This document shows positions 18,139 to 26,839 of a stretch of 64,000 nt of DNA, piece after piece. Numbering within the stretch: position 1 is the stretch's first letter; the number at the start of each line of letters is the position of its first letter. This stretch comes from Vulcanimicrobiota bacterium (lineage in GTDB: Bacteria; Vulcanimicrobiota; Vulcanimicrobiia; Vulcanimicrobiales; Vulcanimicrobiaceae). The DNA lies in assembly GCA_013036095.1 (NCBI GenBank), contig JAAXCW010000007.1, positions 1-64,000 on the forward strand, written 5' to 3'. The notes below the pieces were generated by a model. It was given only the letters and a program-made list of their open reading frames with translations, searched no databases and had not been told where the DNA came from. A program made the position numbers and the translations under genes.

Positions 18139-19746
18139 ATGGAGCGAAATCCGCTCGCCGCGATAGTCGCGGCCGCTTCTGTTTTTGTTTGCGCCGCAGG
18201 GTCCGCCGAGCTGCTCGCGCGCGGGCAAGTTCCCGCGCCCTCGCCCAGCGCTTCGCCGGCTGCCGCATCGCCGAGCCCCGCGCCGACCCAGCCGCCGATC
18301 GTCGTGTCGCCGTCATCTGCGCAAGTACCCGTCGGCGGGCAAACCACCGTCCGCATTATGTCCGCGCTCGGTCAGCTGACGTTTGTGATTTCGAATCCGG
18401 CCATCGTGAGCGGAGCGATCGACCAAGCGACTCAGACCCTGACGCTTTCGGGGAAATCGCCCGGCTCCGCCATCGTGACCGTGACCGATCAGCGCGCCAT
18501 CAGCGCGCAACTCCAAGTGCGCGTCGCGTACAACGCCGGCAGCATCGCCGACGCAGCATCGATCCGCATCACCGGCGATCCCGCGAGCTCCGAGTTTGTC
18601 AAACAGGAAGCGGCGGCGACGGCAGCGTCACTGCTTCAAGCGCGGCCCGGAGCGCAGGCGATCGTCACGACCGATCTCGTCAATTTCAATCAGCCGTTGG
18701 AGCAAGACAACATCGCCGTCGTCGACGTTCCGGTGCTGCTGCAGGGCGAGCAGTATTTCACGGTCTCCGGCACGACCCACGTTCGCGTCGAAAACGTCGC
18801 GGCGCCGGCGATTTTGCCCGACTCGCTCATGGTCAGCGACTATCCAGAACGGCTGACGGCCAACGGCATTCTCTTCGCGGCCGATCTCGAACGCGCGCAG
18901 CCTTCGCGCTTTCTCTACTTCCATTTCAATCCGCCGGGCGAACCAGCGCGGCGCATCGTTCTGCGCGCCGAGAATCGTTCCGCGCAGCCGGCCCAGCTCC
19001 AGTTCATCTCCGGACAAGCCGGCCCGGCCCCCAACGAGATGGAAGCCGGGCATGCCGCCACCAAACGCTTTCTCGAGCGTCAAGTACAGAACGAAGGACG
19101 CATCATCACGATTGCCGGAAGCGGCACGCTGCAGCTCGCACAGCAAGATCTTCCTGCGAATGCCATCGTCTGCGGATTGCTTCAGCTGCGTGTTCTCAAC
19201 GGCAGCACGGTGCATCTGACGCTGTTCGCGCAGAACGCGACAAGTTCGCCGGATGAAGCCTTGACGGACACCGACCTGCTGCAGGGCGGGCAGCGCCACG
19301 CCCGAGGGCTCTACAAAATTCCCGAATTCCACTACTCGCGGACGTGGAGCACCGATGCGGATTACCTCGAACTGCCAATCGGCGACATTCCGCTTCCCAA
19401 CGTCATGCAGGGTGAAGCGCTCTCCGGCGACTACGGCGTCAAGCAAAGCTTCGTCGTCAAGGTAACCAACCCGACGAGCAGGCCGCAAGCGATCGCCATC
19501 TATGAAAACCCGCGCGGCGGCCGCGCTACCGGCACGTACGTCATCGACGGCGTGTTGATCCAATCGCACGGCGTTCCCGCGTTTTCCCGTTACAAGATCC
19601 GGCAGTACGTCGTGCCCGCGCGCGGATTCTTGCGCGTCACGATCGTGACGATCCCGGAAAGCGGATCGAGCTATCCGCTGCGCTTGATCTTCGCGCCCGA
19701 CGACGGCAGCGTCGCGCCAGGCGCGCCGGGCTCACCGATTTACTAA
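18139..19746 (+). CDS. Exported protein with a Big-like N-terminal domain, function unknown
   Basis: A 535-residue secreted or periplasmic protein. The signal sequence is MERNPLAAIVAAASVFVCAA (continuing GSAELLA), followed by a Pro/Ser/Ala linker (about 30-55). A domain at about 56-135 (IVVSPSSAQVPVGGQTTVRI; SGKSPGSAIVTVTDQR) resembles bacterial Ig-like (Big) or pilus/secretin N-terminal domains. The remaining ~390 residues are beta-rich, with two paired segments dealing with small residues and conserved Arg-Tyr, and I cannot assign them. It lies 7 bp behind recQ, likely cotranscribed, but no functional link is obvious. Confidence 0.6.
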   Translation: MERNPLAAIVAAASVFVCAAGSAELLARGQVPAPSPSASPAAASPSPAPTQPPIVVSPSSAQVPVGGQTTVRIMSALGQLTFVISNPAIVSGAIDQATQTLTLSGKSPGSAIVTVTDQRAISAQLQVRVAYNAGSIADAASIRITGDPASSEFVKQEAAATAASLLQARPGAQAIVTTDLVNFNQPLEQDNIAVVDVPVLLQGEQYFTVSGTTHVRVENVAAPAILPDSLMVSDYPERLTANGILFAADLERAQPSRFLYFHFNPPGEPARRIVLRAENRSAQPAQLQFISGQAGPAPNEMEAGHAATKRFLERQVQNEGRIITIAGSGTLQLAQQDLPANAIVCGLLQLRVLNGSTVHLTLFAQNATSSPDEALTDTDLLQGGQRHARGLYKIPEFHYSRTWSTDADYLELPIGDIPLPNVMQGEALSGDYGVKQSFVVKVTNPTSRPQAIAIYENPRGGRATGTYVIDGVLIQSHGVPAFSRYKIRQYVVPARGFLRVTIVTIPESGSSYPLRLIFAPDDGSVAPGAPGSPIY

Positions 19747-19789
19747 TCGCCTGTCGAGGTGAGGGTCATGCCGGTTCGCACGGACACTT

Positions 19790-19812
19790 GCCGGGCACGT
19801 CCTGTGCCCGGC
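19790..19812. terminator. Perfect stem-loop after the exported-protein gene
   Basis: GCCGGGCAC, a five-base loop GTCCT, and GTGCCCGGC form a perfect 9-bp stem 44 bp past the stop at 19746. No T-run follows on either strand, so it may be a Rho-assisted or bidirectional terminator between two convergent genes, or simply an intergenic repeat. Confidence 0.45.
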
Positions 19813-19850
19813 TGCACTCCTGAATTCAGACCGCTCTCGCCATCCATGCC

Positions 19851-19886
19851 CTTCGACTGGCGCGCTAAGCGCGCCGCTCAGGATGA
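19851..19886. repeat. REP-like intergenic palindrome
   Basis: The 180-bp gap between convergent genes contains CTTCGACTGG, then GGCGCGC-TAA-GCGCGCC (a perfect 7-bp stem at 19859-19875), then GCTCAGGATGAC. The CTTCGAC...CTCAGGATGAC frame resembles a dispersed intergenic element I recall from many GC-rich genomes. Only one copy is visible in this window. I see nothing else notable in the gap apart from the stem-loop at 19790. Confidence 0.35.
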
Positions 19887-19926
19887 CACGGGGCCCAATT
19901 CAGAGCCGCGCAAACCGGCGTAACGC

Positions 19927-20952
19927 TCAACTCAAAAGGGCTTGCTTGTAAACCGATAACATTTGTATTGCTGCGCGTTGCCAGGAGAAGCGTTCGATCG
20001 AGCGCGCGCGTACGCTATCGGCGTGCGCCTGGGCCGCCGGCGGATCGTTGAGTATCGCTCCGATCGCGGCGGCCCAAGCGGACGGATCGTCCGCAGGGAG
20101 GACCTGCGCATCTCCGCCCGCGATTTCGGGAAGCGACGATTGATCGGAAACGACGACCGGGACGCCGGCGCAGAGCGCCTGCGCGGCCGCATAGCCGAAC
20201 CCCTCGTAACGTGACGGAACCGCGACGAGCGCGCACTTCGCGTAGAGATCGAGCAGCGCCGCGCGTCCGATGTAGCCGCGGAATTCTACGCGGTCGCGCA
20301 CGCCTAGCGATTCGGCGAGGCGCAGACATTCGTCGCGGTAGGGAGTAAACGGCCCGGCCGAAATGATGCGCACGCGCGACCCGATCAGCGGGAGCGCGCG
20401 GATCAACACTTCCAAGTTCTTGCGCCGTTCCACGGTGCCGGGAACCAGGATGACGTCGCTCGGATACTGCCGTTCGACGTTGCAATAGTCGGCGGCGACG
20501 CCATTGTAGACAACGTGGATTTTCGGAGCTGCAGGCATGACGTCGAGCAGCTCGCGCCGCGAAAACTCCGAATCCACGGCAATGGCATGAGCGCCGGCAT
20601 AGCGCTTCAGCGCGAAGCTTCCGAAATAATAGCGCGCGTAAGCGCGAGCATGGCGCTGAACTTTGAGCCACGCGACGTCGTGGACGGTGACGACGGTCGG
20701 AAGAACCGTCGATAGCGGCATGGTCCCCGAGGCGCAGTGCAGCATTTGCGCGCCGGATGCACGGGCGCGCGAGGGCAGCAGCACTTGGTCCCATAGTACC
20801 CGCCGATCGAAACGCCACGGATCGAGCTTGGGCTCACGCAGCTCGACGACCGGCGTGCCGTTCTCGCGCAACGCCTCGGCCAACCCCGAAACGTACTCGC
20901 CGATCCCGGTGGCTGTGCCGAGCGTCAGCTGCGCGTCGAGCGCAACGATCAT
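19927..20952 (-). CDS. Family 4-type glycosyltransferase (GT-B fold)
   Basis: A 341-residue retaining GT-B glycosyltransferase. The glycine-rich acceptor side appears as GTATGIGEYVSGLAEAL, and the nucleotide-sugar side as ILVPGTVERRKNLEVLIRAL and VPSRYEGFGYAAAQALCAGV. In the EX7E motif of this site the second glutamate is glutamine (EGFGYAAAQ). No membrane segment or signal peptide is seen, so it acts in the cytoplasm, probably on a surface glycan. It overlaps the TPR gene by ATGA and is last in the operon that starts with the beta-barrel gene. Confidence 0.88.
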   Translation of the reverse strand: MIVALDAQLTLGTATGIGEYVSGLAEALRENGTPVVELREPKLDPWRFDRRVLWDQVLLPSRARASGAQMLHCASGTMPLSTVLPTVVTVHDVAWLKVQRHARAYARYYFGSFALKRYAGAHAIAVDSEFSRRELLDVMPAAPKIHVVYNGVAADYCNVERQYPSDVILVPGTVERRKNLEVLIRALPLIGSRVRIISAGPFTPYRDECLRLAESLGVRDRVEFRGYIGRAALLDLYAKCALVAVPSRYEGFGYAAAQALCAGVPVVVSDQSSLPEIAGGDAQVLPADDPSAWAAAIGAILNDPPAAQAHADSVRARSIERFSWQRAAIQMLSVYKQALLS

Positions 20953-21815
20953 TTTAGCAGCGCTTGCAGGGTGTGCAAAAAATGCGAATGCGGATCGTAG
21001 GCGCGGCCCGATCGCTCGTATTGACGCGCGGCTGCAACGTCGCCGAGCCGGAAGGCGGCAACGCCCAATCCCGCGTAGGCGTCCGCGCTCGCGGGATTTC
21101 CATCGACCGCTCGTTTGAAATACATGTATGCGCGCGCAGGTTCGCCGAGATTCAGCTCCTGGCTGCCTGCCGCCATGAGATACCGCTCAGCCAGCGGTGC
21201 GAGTTTAACGGCCGCCGAGTAATCGCGCATGCCTTCTTCGAACCAGGCGCGGCGGTGCGCCGGATCCATATAGCCGCGCTGCGTTGCTAGACGGCCCAGC
21301 CCCCAATACGCGTCGGCGAGCGCGTCGGGGTGCGTCGAGGTTCGTTCCAACCGGTCTTTCAGACGCAGCTCCAGCTCGTAAGCCGCAGCGAGATCGTGCA
21401 CCGCCAACCGGTCGACCTCGCGCCGGATCGCGAAAACGTCGTTGGCGTCCACGAAATAGCGGTAGGCTTCGGCATCGTTGCCGCGCGCTTGCGCGATCTG
21501 TCCCAAGAGTTCGGCTCGCGCGGGTGAGTCCGGTAAACGAAGTGCATAGCTTTGTGCAAGCGGCAAGTCGTTGCGCTCAAGCGCAGCCGCAGCAAGCATC
21601 GCGGCCACGTACGGTGCCGGCGCAACGCGTTCAATCGCTGCGTATGCTGATGCGCCCCAGCCGGCCGGCATGCGCGCAGGAAGCGAGACCGCGGCGGCCG
21701 CGGGCGAAAAAATCGCATCCGAAGCTGCCTGTACCAAGCCCAAACCAAAGGCGAGGGCTGCGAGGACGATGACGAGGATGGCGTAAACTGCCGAGCGGCG
21801 TGCCGCCTCGGTCAG
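20949..21815 (-). CDS. Membrane-anchored TPR protein, apparently starting at CTG
   Basis: A 288-residue protein. The first ATG/GTG/TTG codon in frame (a TTG at 21743) falls inside a hydrophobic segment. Extending upstream to CTG at 21815 gives TEAARRSAVYAILVIVLAAL and restores a complete positively charged N-terminus plus membrane helix. This CTG overlaps the previous stop as CTGA and has GGTGA 4 bp before it. The rest is helical repeat of TPR type (PASADAYAGLGVAAFRLGDV). It is probably anchored in the inner membrane facing the periplasm. It sits between an outer-membrane barrel and a glycosyltransferase, overlapping both. Confidence 0.7.
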   Translation of the reverse strand: MTEAARRSAVYAILVIVLAALAFGLGLVQAASDAIFSPAAAAVSLPARMPAGWGASAYAAIERVAPAPYVAAMLAAAALERNDLPLAQSYALRLPDSPARAELLGQIAQARGNDAEAYRYFVDANDVFAIRREVDRLAVHDLAAAYELELRLKDRLERTSTHPDALADAYWGLGRLATQRGYMDPAHRRAWFEEGMRDYSAAVKLAPLAERYLMAAGSQELNLGEPARAYMYFKRAVDGNPASADAYAGLGVAAFRLGDVAAARQYERSGRAYDPHSHFLHTLQALLK

Positions 21816-22960
21816 AATTTCACCGTGAAGTTCAGGTCGGCGCGCGTTTGCTGAAGATTATAATCCGGCGCATACGAATCTTGATAACGATATTGGCGCG
21901 CCGAGAGCGTGATCGCGCTCGAGCCGGACGGCAGCTGGTACGTCACGTTTCCGAGATACGTATCCTTGCGCGCATCGAGACCCGGGAAGAGCAGCGCGCC
22001 GTATTGGCCTTCGTAATGCTGCTGCTCGTATTGCAGTCCGACGGTCACGCGCGGCGTTACGGGAACCGCCAGCTTCGCGCCGACGCTCTGTTTGACCAGG
22101 CTCGTTAGTCCGGGATAGTACAGCAACGGAGCTTGCGGATCAAAACTGCCCGAATGCTGACCGCCGAAGACGGGATCCGGGTTAGCCGGAACGTACGGAA
22201 AGGCCGCGTCTTGCTGAAAGCCGATGCGTTCGACGCCGCCCGAGAGTTGGATGTGGAGGCGTTCGTTTCCGGTGCGAAGCGTGAAGTTCGTCGTGGCGAT
22301 CAAACTTTGAGCGCGCGCATCGCTGACGTACGGACAAGGCGCGGCTTGATCGGTCGTGCCGCAGACTTGCAAAATATGAAACGCGTCGGGGTGCAGTGAC
22401 TGCATGCCGGCGCCGGTCAGTTGACCCGAAAAATGCAGCGCGCCGATCCGAATCGGAACGGTGAGCGCGGCGGCCACGGACTGCAGCGTCGGCACGTACG
22501 GCTGATAAGTGCCGAAGCGCACGGAGGGGCTCTGCGCGAAACTACGCGCGATCGCCGGCAGACTGATCGCGTCTTGCTGATCGGTGAGCGGCGCAATCAA
22601 AGGCGTATCGTCGGCGTAGATGGGCGCGGACGTTGCAAAGGCTTGTGCGGAAATACTCTGCGTAGACAGCGTGCGGCCGGCCGGCAGCGTGAGATGCACG
22701 CGCGCAACCGGCACGCTCGACGTTACGGCCGGAGCCGGGAGCCCCAGCGAATCGGCGACGGCAACGTTAAAGAGCGCGGCGCCGAAAGTCGACGCGCTGC
22801 GCCGGACGGGCGTGAGCGAAAAAAAAGTCTCGGCGTTATGGTCGAAAATCCGGGCCGGATCCAGCGTCGCTCCTGCCGCGGCTTTGGCAGTCACGGGCAC
22901 GCTCAAGAACAGTACTGCCACCAGCACTGCTAAAACGGCCGAGCGAGAGAACCGAGTCAT
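21812..22960 (-). CDS. Putative outer-membrane beta-barrel protein
   Basis: A 382-residue exported protein. The ATG at 22960 has a GGAGAAGG site. The signal sequence is MTRFSRSAVLAVLVAVLFLS with cleavage likely after AKA. The mature chain shows repeated alternating strands (VRFGTYQPYVPTLQSVAAAL; TVGLQYEQQHYEGQYGALLF; SAITLSARQYRYQDSYAPDY) and ends in phenylalanine (LNFTVKF), the usual C-terminal signal for BAM-dependent insertion. I do not recognise a specific porin or transporter family. First gene of a three-gene operon with a TPR protein and a glycosyltransferase. Confidence 0.7.
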   Translation of the reverse strand: MTRFSRSAVLAVLVAVLFLSVPVTAKAAAGATLDPARIFDHNAETFFSLTPVRRSASTFGAALFNVAVADSLGLPAPAVTSSVPVARVHLTLPAGRTLSTQSISAQAFATSAPIYADDTPLIAPLTDQQDAISLPAIARSFAQSPSVRFGTYQPYVPTLQSVAAALTVPIRIGALHFSGQLTGAGMQSLHPDAFHILQVCGTTDQAAPCPYVSDARAQSLIATTNFTLRTGNERLHIQLSGGVERIGFQQDAAFPYVPANPDPVFGGQHSGSFDPQAPLLYYPGLTSLVKQSVGAKLAVPVTPRVTVGLQYEQQHYEGQYGALLFPGLDARKDTYLGNVTYQLPSGSSAITLSARQYRYQDSYAPDYNLQQTRADLNFTVKF

Positions 22961-23024
22961 ACCTTCTCCATACCGCAAACGGGGCGCACCCTTTACTATC
23001 GGCAGAATGCGGGGAACGTTCCAT

Positions 23025-23441
23025 CTACGGCAGGGGTGCCCCAAAACCCCGTTCGGCGTACCGCCGGGCTATCAGCAGGGCCGCGTAGTCGTCGATTGGC
23101 CGGGGCGGCAGCTGGAGGCCCAGCGGTATGAGGCGACGCCACCCTGCCGGGGGGTGGTCGGCAAAGTACAGAGCCCTGGCGCGGTAGCTGGTGTCCGTCT
23201 CATCGATCAGATGAACGGGCGCCCCCAAGCGTTCCAGCAGCGCCCGCACCGCAGCCGCGTTCGTTCCTCCGCCGAGAGCCACCGCCCGGAGCGGGTGGGC
23301 GTCCACGAGCGGACCGAGCCTTTCCAGCAATCCGTCCACGGTTTCGATGCCCAGCGCCAGCGGCGGAGAGTTCGCATCTTCTATAAGGGCAAAACCGATT
23401 TTGCGCGTTCCCGGATCGATGCCGAGAACGGCTTGGCTCAC
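23025..23441 (-). CDS. yqgF: YqgF/RuvX-like RNase H-fold nuclease
   Basis: A 138-residue RNase H-fold protein. It has the opening strand with GIDPGTRKIGFAL (metal Asp), a central VHLIDETDTSYRARALYF that corresponds to the DER-x-TT region, and a closing DDYAALLIA with the second Asp. YqgF/RuvX proteins process pre-16S rRNA ends. This version is divergent in the middle motif. It is the last gene of the LPS run, with an ATGA overlap to the DUF3084 gene and a 64-bp gap to the next operon. Confidence 0.8.
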   Translation of the reverse strand: MSQAVLGIDPGTRKIGFALIEDANSPPLALGIETVDGLLERLGPLVDAHPLRAVALGGGTNAAAVRALLERLGAPVHLIDETDTSYRARALYFADHPPAGWRRLIPLGLQLPPRPIDDYAALLIARRYAERGFGAPLP

Positions 23442-24412
23442 GGGACCTTCTGAAGAACGACGACGATCGGCAGCTGCAGCGTGTGCGGATAGATGTCGGT
23501 CGCGGCAAACGCGGTCATCACGTAGTTGCCCGAGCCATTTGCGAGCATCTTCTGCATTTCGGCAGCTGAAGGCGGCAAGGTCTGCACCGGCAGAACGTTG
23601 CGCACGAAATAGACCGGGAACCCATCGCTCGTCGCTTTTTGCGGCACGAAATTCGCCAGCAGTTCGTAGAGCGCGAGCTGCGCGCTGACGTTTTTGCCGC
23701 TTGGCACGCTTTCGTAAGCGATCAGGTCGCCGCGCTTGTACATCAAGCGATCCGGGATCGGCCGCGTGAGGCCAAAGTGCACCTCGTCGCCGCGCTCGCC
23801 GGGGCGCCCCGCGGCGTAGAGATTTTGATCCGCGGCCGCCAGCACGAGCACGTCGCCTTCAGCTAACGCGGCGCGCATCTCCGGGCTATCCGCATAGCTA
23901 TCGAGCACGCGCTGCACGTCGGCCGGCGGTTTGAAAGGGCGCAAACCCAACGGCGGATAGACGCGGTTGACGTAGTTCACGGTTTGATCGTAGAGCTGCT
24001 GGACGAGCCGGCGGCGTACCTGAGGCGATGCATCCTGCGGAATCAGTATTGCGCCGTTGCCCATCGGGGTTCCGACGCCGACGACCAGCCGGCCGTTGTT
24101 GACTTTGCTCTCGGCTTCGGTGGCGCGCGCTTGCGCCTTGGCGATCTCGGCGTTGATTTGATTCAGGCGGAAAAATGCCGTCTTTACTTGATTCGACGCA
24201 AAGATTGCCGCGAGCGTAACGATCAGCGCGATGATCATGCCCGTTGCCACCGCGATGATGGTCGACGTGTAGCGCGGCCTGATATTGAGCAGCGTCAAGC
24301 GTTTCCTGCCGACTTGATGTCCGATGCGGTCGCCGGCGTAAGCGATGATTCCAGCTAATGCGACGATGAAGATGATGGTACCGGCACCACGGAGCAGGTC
24401 GATGAAATTCAT
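23438..24412 (-). CDS. DUF3084 inner-membrane protein
   Basis: A 324-residue protein beginning at the ATG that forms a TGATG junction with lptFG. Two N-terminal membrane helices (about 10-30 and 53-75) frame the DUF3084 hallmark GDRIGHQVGRKRLTLLNIRP-RYTST. A coiled-coil stretch (NQINAEIAKAQARATEAESK) leads into a periplasmic domain. DUF3084 is found in cyanobacteria and other diderm Terrabacteria next to LPS or RNase H-fold genes; its function is not known. Position between lptFG and yqgF repeats that context. Confidence 0.85.
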   Translation of the reverse strand: MNFIDLLRGAGTIIFIVALAGIIAYAGDRIGHQVGRKRLTLLNIRPRYTSTIIAVATGMIIALIVTLAAIFASNQVKTAFFRLNQINAEIAKAQARATEAESKVNNGRLVVGVGTPMGNGAILIPQDASPQVRRRLVQQLYDQTVNYVNRVYPPLGLRPFKPPADVQRVLDSYADSPEMRAALAEGDVLVLAAADQNLYAAGRPGERGDEVHFGLTRPIPDRLMYKRGDLIAYESVPSGKNVSAQLALYELLANFVPQKATSDGFPVYFVRNVLPVQTLPPSAAEMQKMLANGSGNYVMTAFAATDIYPHTLQLPIVVVLQKVP

Positions 24413-25548
24413 CAGATGAGCGCCGCCCGGCGCAGCCGCTGCGCTCCAATTGCCGTAAAGATCAGATTCGGCATCCATGCCGCGAGCGCCGCGAGCGCCG
24501 GCACGGCCTCACCGATGCCCGAAAAGACTGTCTGCACGACGTAGTAGATGAACGCGATGAGCACCGCCAAGCCGAAACCCAAGCTCGCGCTCCCGCCGCC
24601 CCGCACCGAACGGATTCCGAAAGGCACGGCGATCAGCGTGAAAACGAAACAGGCAAACGGCTGCGCGAGCTTTTCTTGATAGGCCATCCAATATTTGCGC
24701 AGCTCGGAAGGTGTGAGCTGTCCTGTCCGGATGATTTCGCCAAGCTCTTTTCGGCTCATGTTCAGGGGATTGTTGCCCGCCGCCCGTTTGGCGATCTCCG
24801 CCGGAGACTGGCCGAGTTCGACTTGCAGCGTCGGAGTCTGCGACCCGACGATGCTTTGTCCGCCCTGCCCGCTGAAGCGGTAGATGCGCGCGTTGTCGAG
24901 CGTCCATTTCTCGGCCGCGAAATCCGCGCGGTCGGCAAAAATGATCTGGGTCGGGCTGCCGGACCGGTCGTACTGCACCAGCGTGACCTGCATCAAAGCG
25001 TGCGTGTTGGGATCGTAGGCGTTGAAAAACGTGATCTGATGCCCGCCGCCGGGCAGCGGCGCGTTGACGGTCGTATCGCTGGCAAAGGCGCTCGTATGGT
25101 TGATCACGGTGTTTTCGATGATGGTGAACTGCGTCTGGGCGTACGGAACGATCGCCTCTTGCAAAACGAGGTTCACGAGCGACATCACGAATCCGGCAAC
25201 GAGCAGCGGCACTATTATGCGTATGAACGTAATGCCGCCGGCGTTCATCGCGGTGATCTCGCTCTCGCCCGAGAGCCGTTGAATAGCCAGCAGCGTACCC
25301 AACAGCAACGCCATCGGAATCGTCAGCACGACCATCGAAGGCAACTGCCAGAGAAACGCTTCGATCGCCGCCCAGAGCGGGGCGTGCGCTTCCGAAACGG
25401 CGCGCCCGATTGCGATGATCTGCGCGGCGGCGAAGATCAGCGTGAAGGCCGAGAGCCCGAAAAGAAACGGACCGAGCAGTTCGTTGAGCATGTAGCGGTC
25501 GAGAATGGTGTACCTGAACGGCACGGGCCGGGCGGCGGTTTGACTCAA
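24412..25548 (-). CDS. LPS export permease, LptF/LptG family
   Basis: A 378-residue permease with the standard layout: three N-terminal helices ([40 protein letters not shown]), a periplasmic beta-jellyroll (about 130-270, e.g. [20 protein letters not shown]) and three C-terminal helices ([15 protein letters not shown]). The [12 protein letters not shown] loop is the coupling element that meets LptB. Only one LptF/G gene is present in the cluster, so it may work as a homodimer or pair with a second copy elsewhere. It overlaps lptB by ATGA. Confidence 0.92.
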   Translation of the reverse strand: MSQTAARPVPFRYTILDRYMLNELLGPFLFGLSAFTLIFAAAQIIAIGRAVSEAHAPLWAAIEAFLWQLPSMVVLTIPMALLLGTLLAIQRLSGESEITAMNAGGITFIRIIVPLLVAGFVMSLVNLVLQEAIVPYAQTQFTIIENTVINHTSAFASDTTVNAPLPGGGHQITFFNAYDPNTHALMQVTLVQYDRSGSPTQIIFADRADFAAEKWTLDNARIYRFSGQGGQSIVGSQTPTLQVELGQSPAEIAKRAAGNNPLNMSRKELGEIIRTGQLTPSELRKYWMAYQEKLAQPFACFVFTLIAVPFGIRSVRGGGSASLGFGLAVLIAFIYYVVQTVFSGIGEAVPALAALAAWMPNLIFTAIGAQRLRRAALI

Positions 25549-26300
25549 AGGCGGAACCCTTCGCCCAGGTAGAATTTACGCGCGACCGGGCTGTCGAGCA
25601 CTTCTTGCGCCGATCCGGAGACTTCGATGCGTCCGTCATTCAAGATGTACGCGCGGTCGACGATCGCTAGGGTTTCACGCACCTGATGATCGGTGATCAA
25701 AATGCCGAGGCCGCGGTCGCGCAGTTGCCTGATCATCGCTTGGATGTCCGCTACCGCAATTGGGTCAATCCCGGTGAACGGTTCGTCGAGCAGTAAGAAT
25801 GCGGGCTCCGTCGCGAGCGAGCGCGCGATCTCGACGCGGCGCCGCTCGCCGCCCGAGAGACTGTCGCCGCGCGCATCGATCAAGTGGAGCAGTCCGAACT
25901 CTTCGAGCAGCGGTCCGAGGCGAGCTTCCTGCTCTTCGCGCGGCACGCCATGCATCTCCCAGATCAAGCGAATGTTGTCGCCGACGGAGAGTTTGCGGAA
26001 GATCGAGTTTTCCTGCGCCAAATAGCCAATGCCGCGGCGCGACCGCTGATACATCGGCGCAGTCGTCAGATCGATCTCGCCCGCTCCGCTCTCCAGCAGC
26101 ACCGAACCGCCATCGGCTTTGACCAGTCCGACGACCATATAAAACGTGGTCGTCTTGCCCGCCCCGTTCGGACCGAGCAAACCGACGATTTCGCCGGTTC
26201 GCACTTCCGCGCTAACCCCGTCGACGACGGTTCGTTCGCCGTAGCGCTTGCGCAGGTCGCGCATTTTTATTTCGCGCGGCGGGAGTTGTTGCGCAGTCAC
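25545..26300 (-). CDS. lptB: LPS export ABC transporter ATP-binding protein LptB
   Basis: A 251-residue ABC ATPase of the LptB group. P-loop GPNGAGKT at 43-50, Q-loop in [18 protein letters not shown] (an LptB hallmark), signature [15 protein letters not shown] and Walker [21 protein letters not shown]. It energises LPS extraction from the inner membrane with the LptF/G permease encoded directly downstream. ATGA overlaps link it to both lptC and lptFG. Confidence 0.97.
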   Translation of the reverse strand: MTAQQLPPREIKMRDLRKRYGERTVVDGVSAEVRTGEIVGLLGPNGAGKTTTFYMVVGLVKADGGSVLLESGAGEIDLTTAPMYQRSRRGIGYLAQENSIFRKLSVGDNIRLIWEMHGVPREEQEARLGPLLEEFGLLHLIDARGDSLSGGERRRVEIARSLATEPAFLLLDEPFTGIDPIAVADIQAMIRQLRDRGLGILITDHQVRETLAIVDRAYILNDGRIEVSGSAQEVLDSPVARKFYLGEGFRL

Positions 26301-26839
26301 TTCATCACCATGCGCGTCAACTTGATGTCGGAGGTAAACGTATTCCCGGTCAGCACCTCACGCGATCCGTTCTGCTGCGCCGTCATGCGCACGTTCCCGC
26401 TACCCGCCAACATGCTCGTCGCGCGATCGTACGTAAGCTGGTCGCACGTCAGCGTCGCGCCGGTGCTCGTGTGCGCTTGAACGCCGCCGGAAAGCGTAAC
26501 CTGTTTGGTGCGTTCGTCGACTGCAGCTTGCGGAGCTTGCGCCGTGAGCGAGGAGCCGTCCTTGTCGTAAAAAGTCACCGTCGCTTCGTGAAAGGTGGCC
26601 TGCGCGACATTATGCGCGGAACGGCTCACATACGATCGCGCCAGCAGCTCGTACATTTTGCGATTACCTGACTGCTCGAACGTGCGAACCGGCGACCGCG
26701 CAGTGCCGTGCCCGGTAATCTTGAGCGGCGGCACGCCTTGCGGTGACGGAGACGGCGTCGGCGCGGGATTCCGCAGCGGCTGCGGATTACAGGCGGTCAG
26801 CGCAGCAGCCGCAAGCAGAATCACGCCGATACTTTTCAT
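26297..26839 (-). CDS. lptC: LptC/LptA-like periplasmic lipoprotein
   Basis: A 180-residue lipoprotein. [20 protein letters not shown] contains the lipobox LTAC, and a Pro-rich linker follows. The mature region has the OstA/LptC type repeated strands ([50 protein letters not shown]) expected for the beta-jellyroll that passes LPS across the periplasm. It combines features of LptC (membrane anchor) and LptA (OstA repeats). It lies between the O-antigen ligase gene (ATGA overlap) and lptB. Confidence 0.82.
   Translation of the reverse strand: MKSIGVILLAAAALTACNPQPLRNPAPTPSPSPQGVPPLKITGHGTARSPVRTFEQSGNRKMYELLARSYVSRSAHNVAQATFHEATVTFYDKDGSSLTAQAPQAAVDERTKQVTLSGGVQAHTSTGATLTCDQLTYDRATSMLAGSGNVRMTAQQNGSREVLTGNTFTSDIKLTRMVMK

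Noticed and set aside
18189-19256. Long plus-strand frame inside the exported Big-like gene
   Set aside because: Alternate-frame shadow, Arg/Ser-rich, without signal sequence; the main frame has signal, linker and beta-domain.
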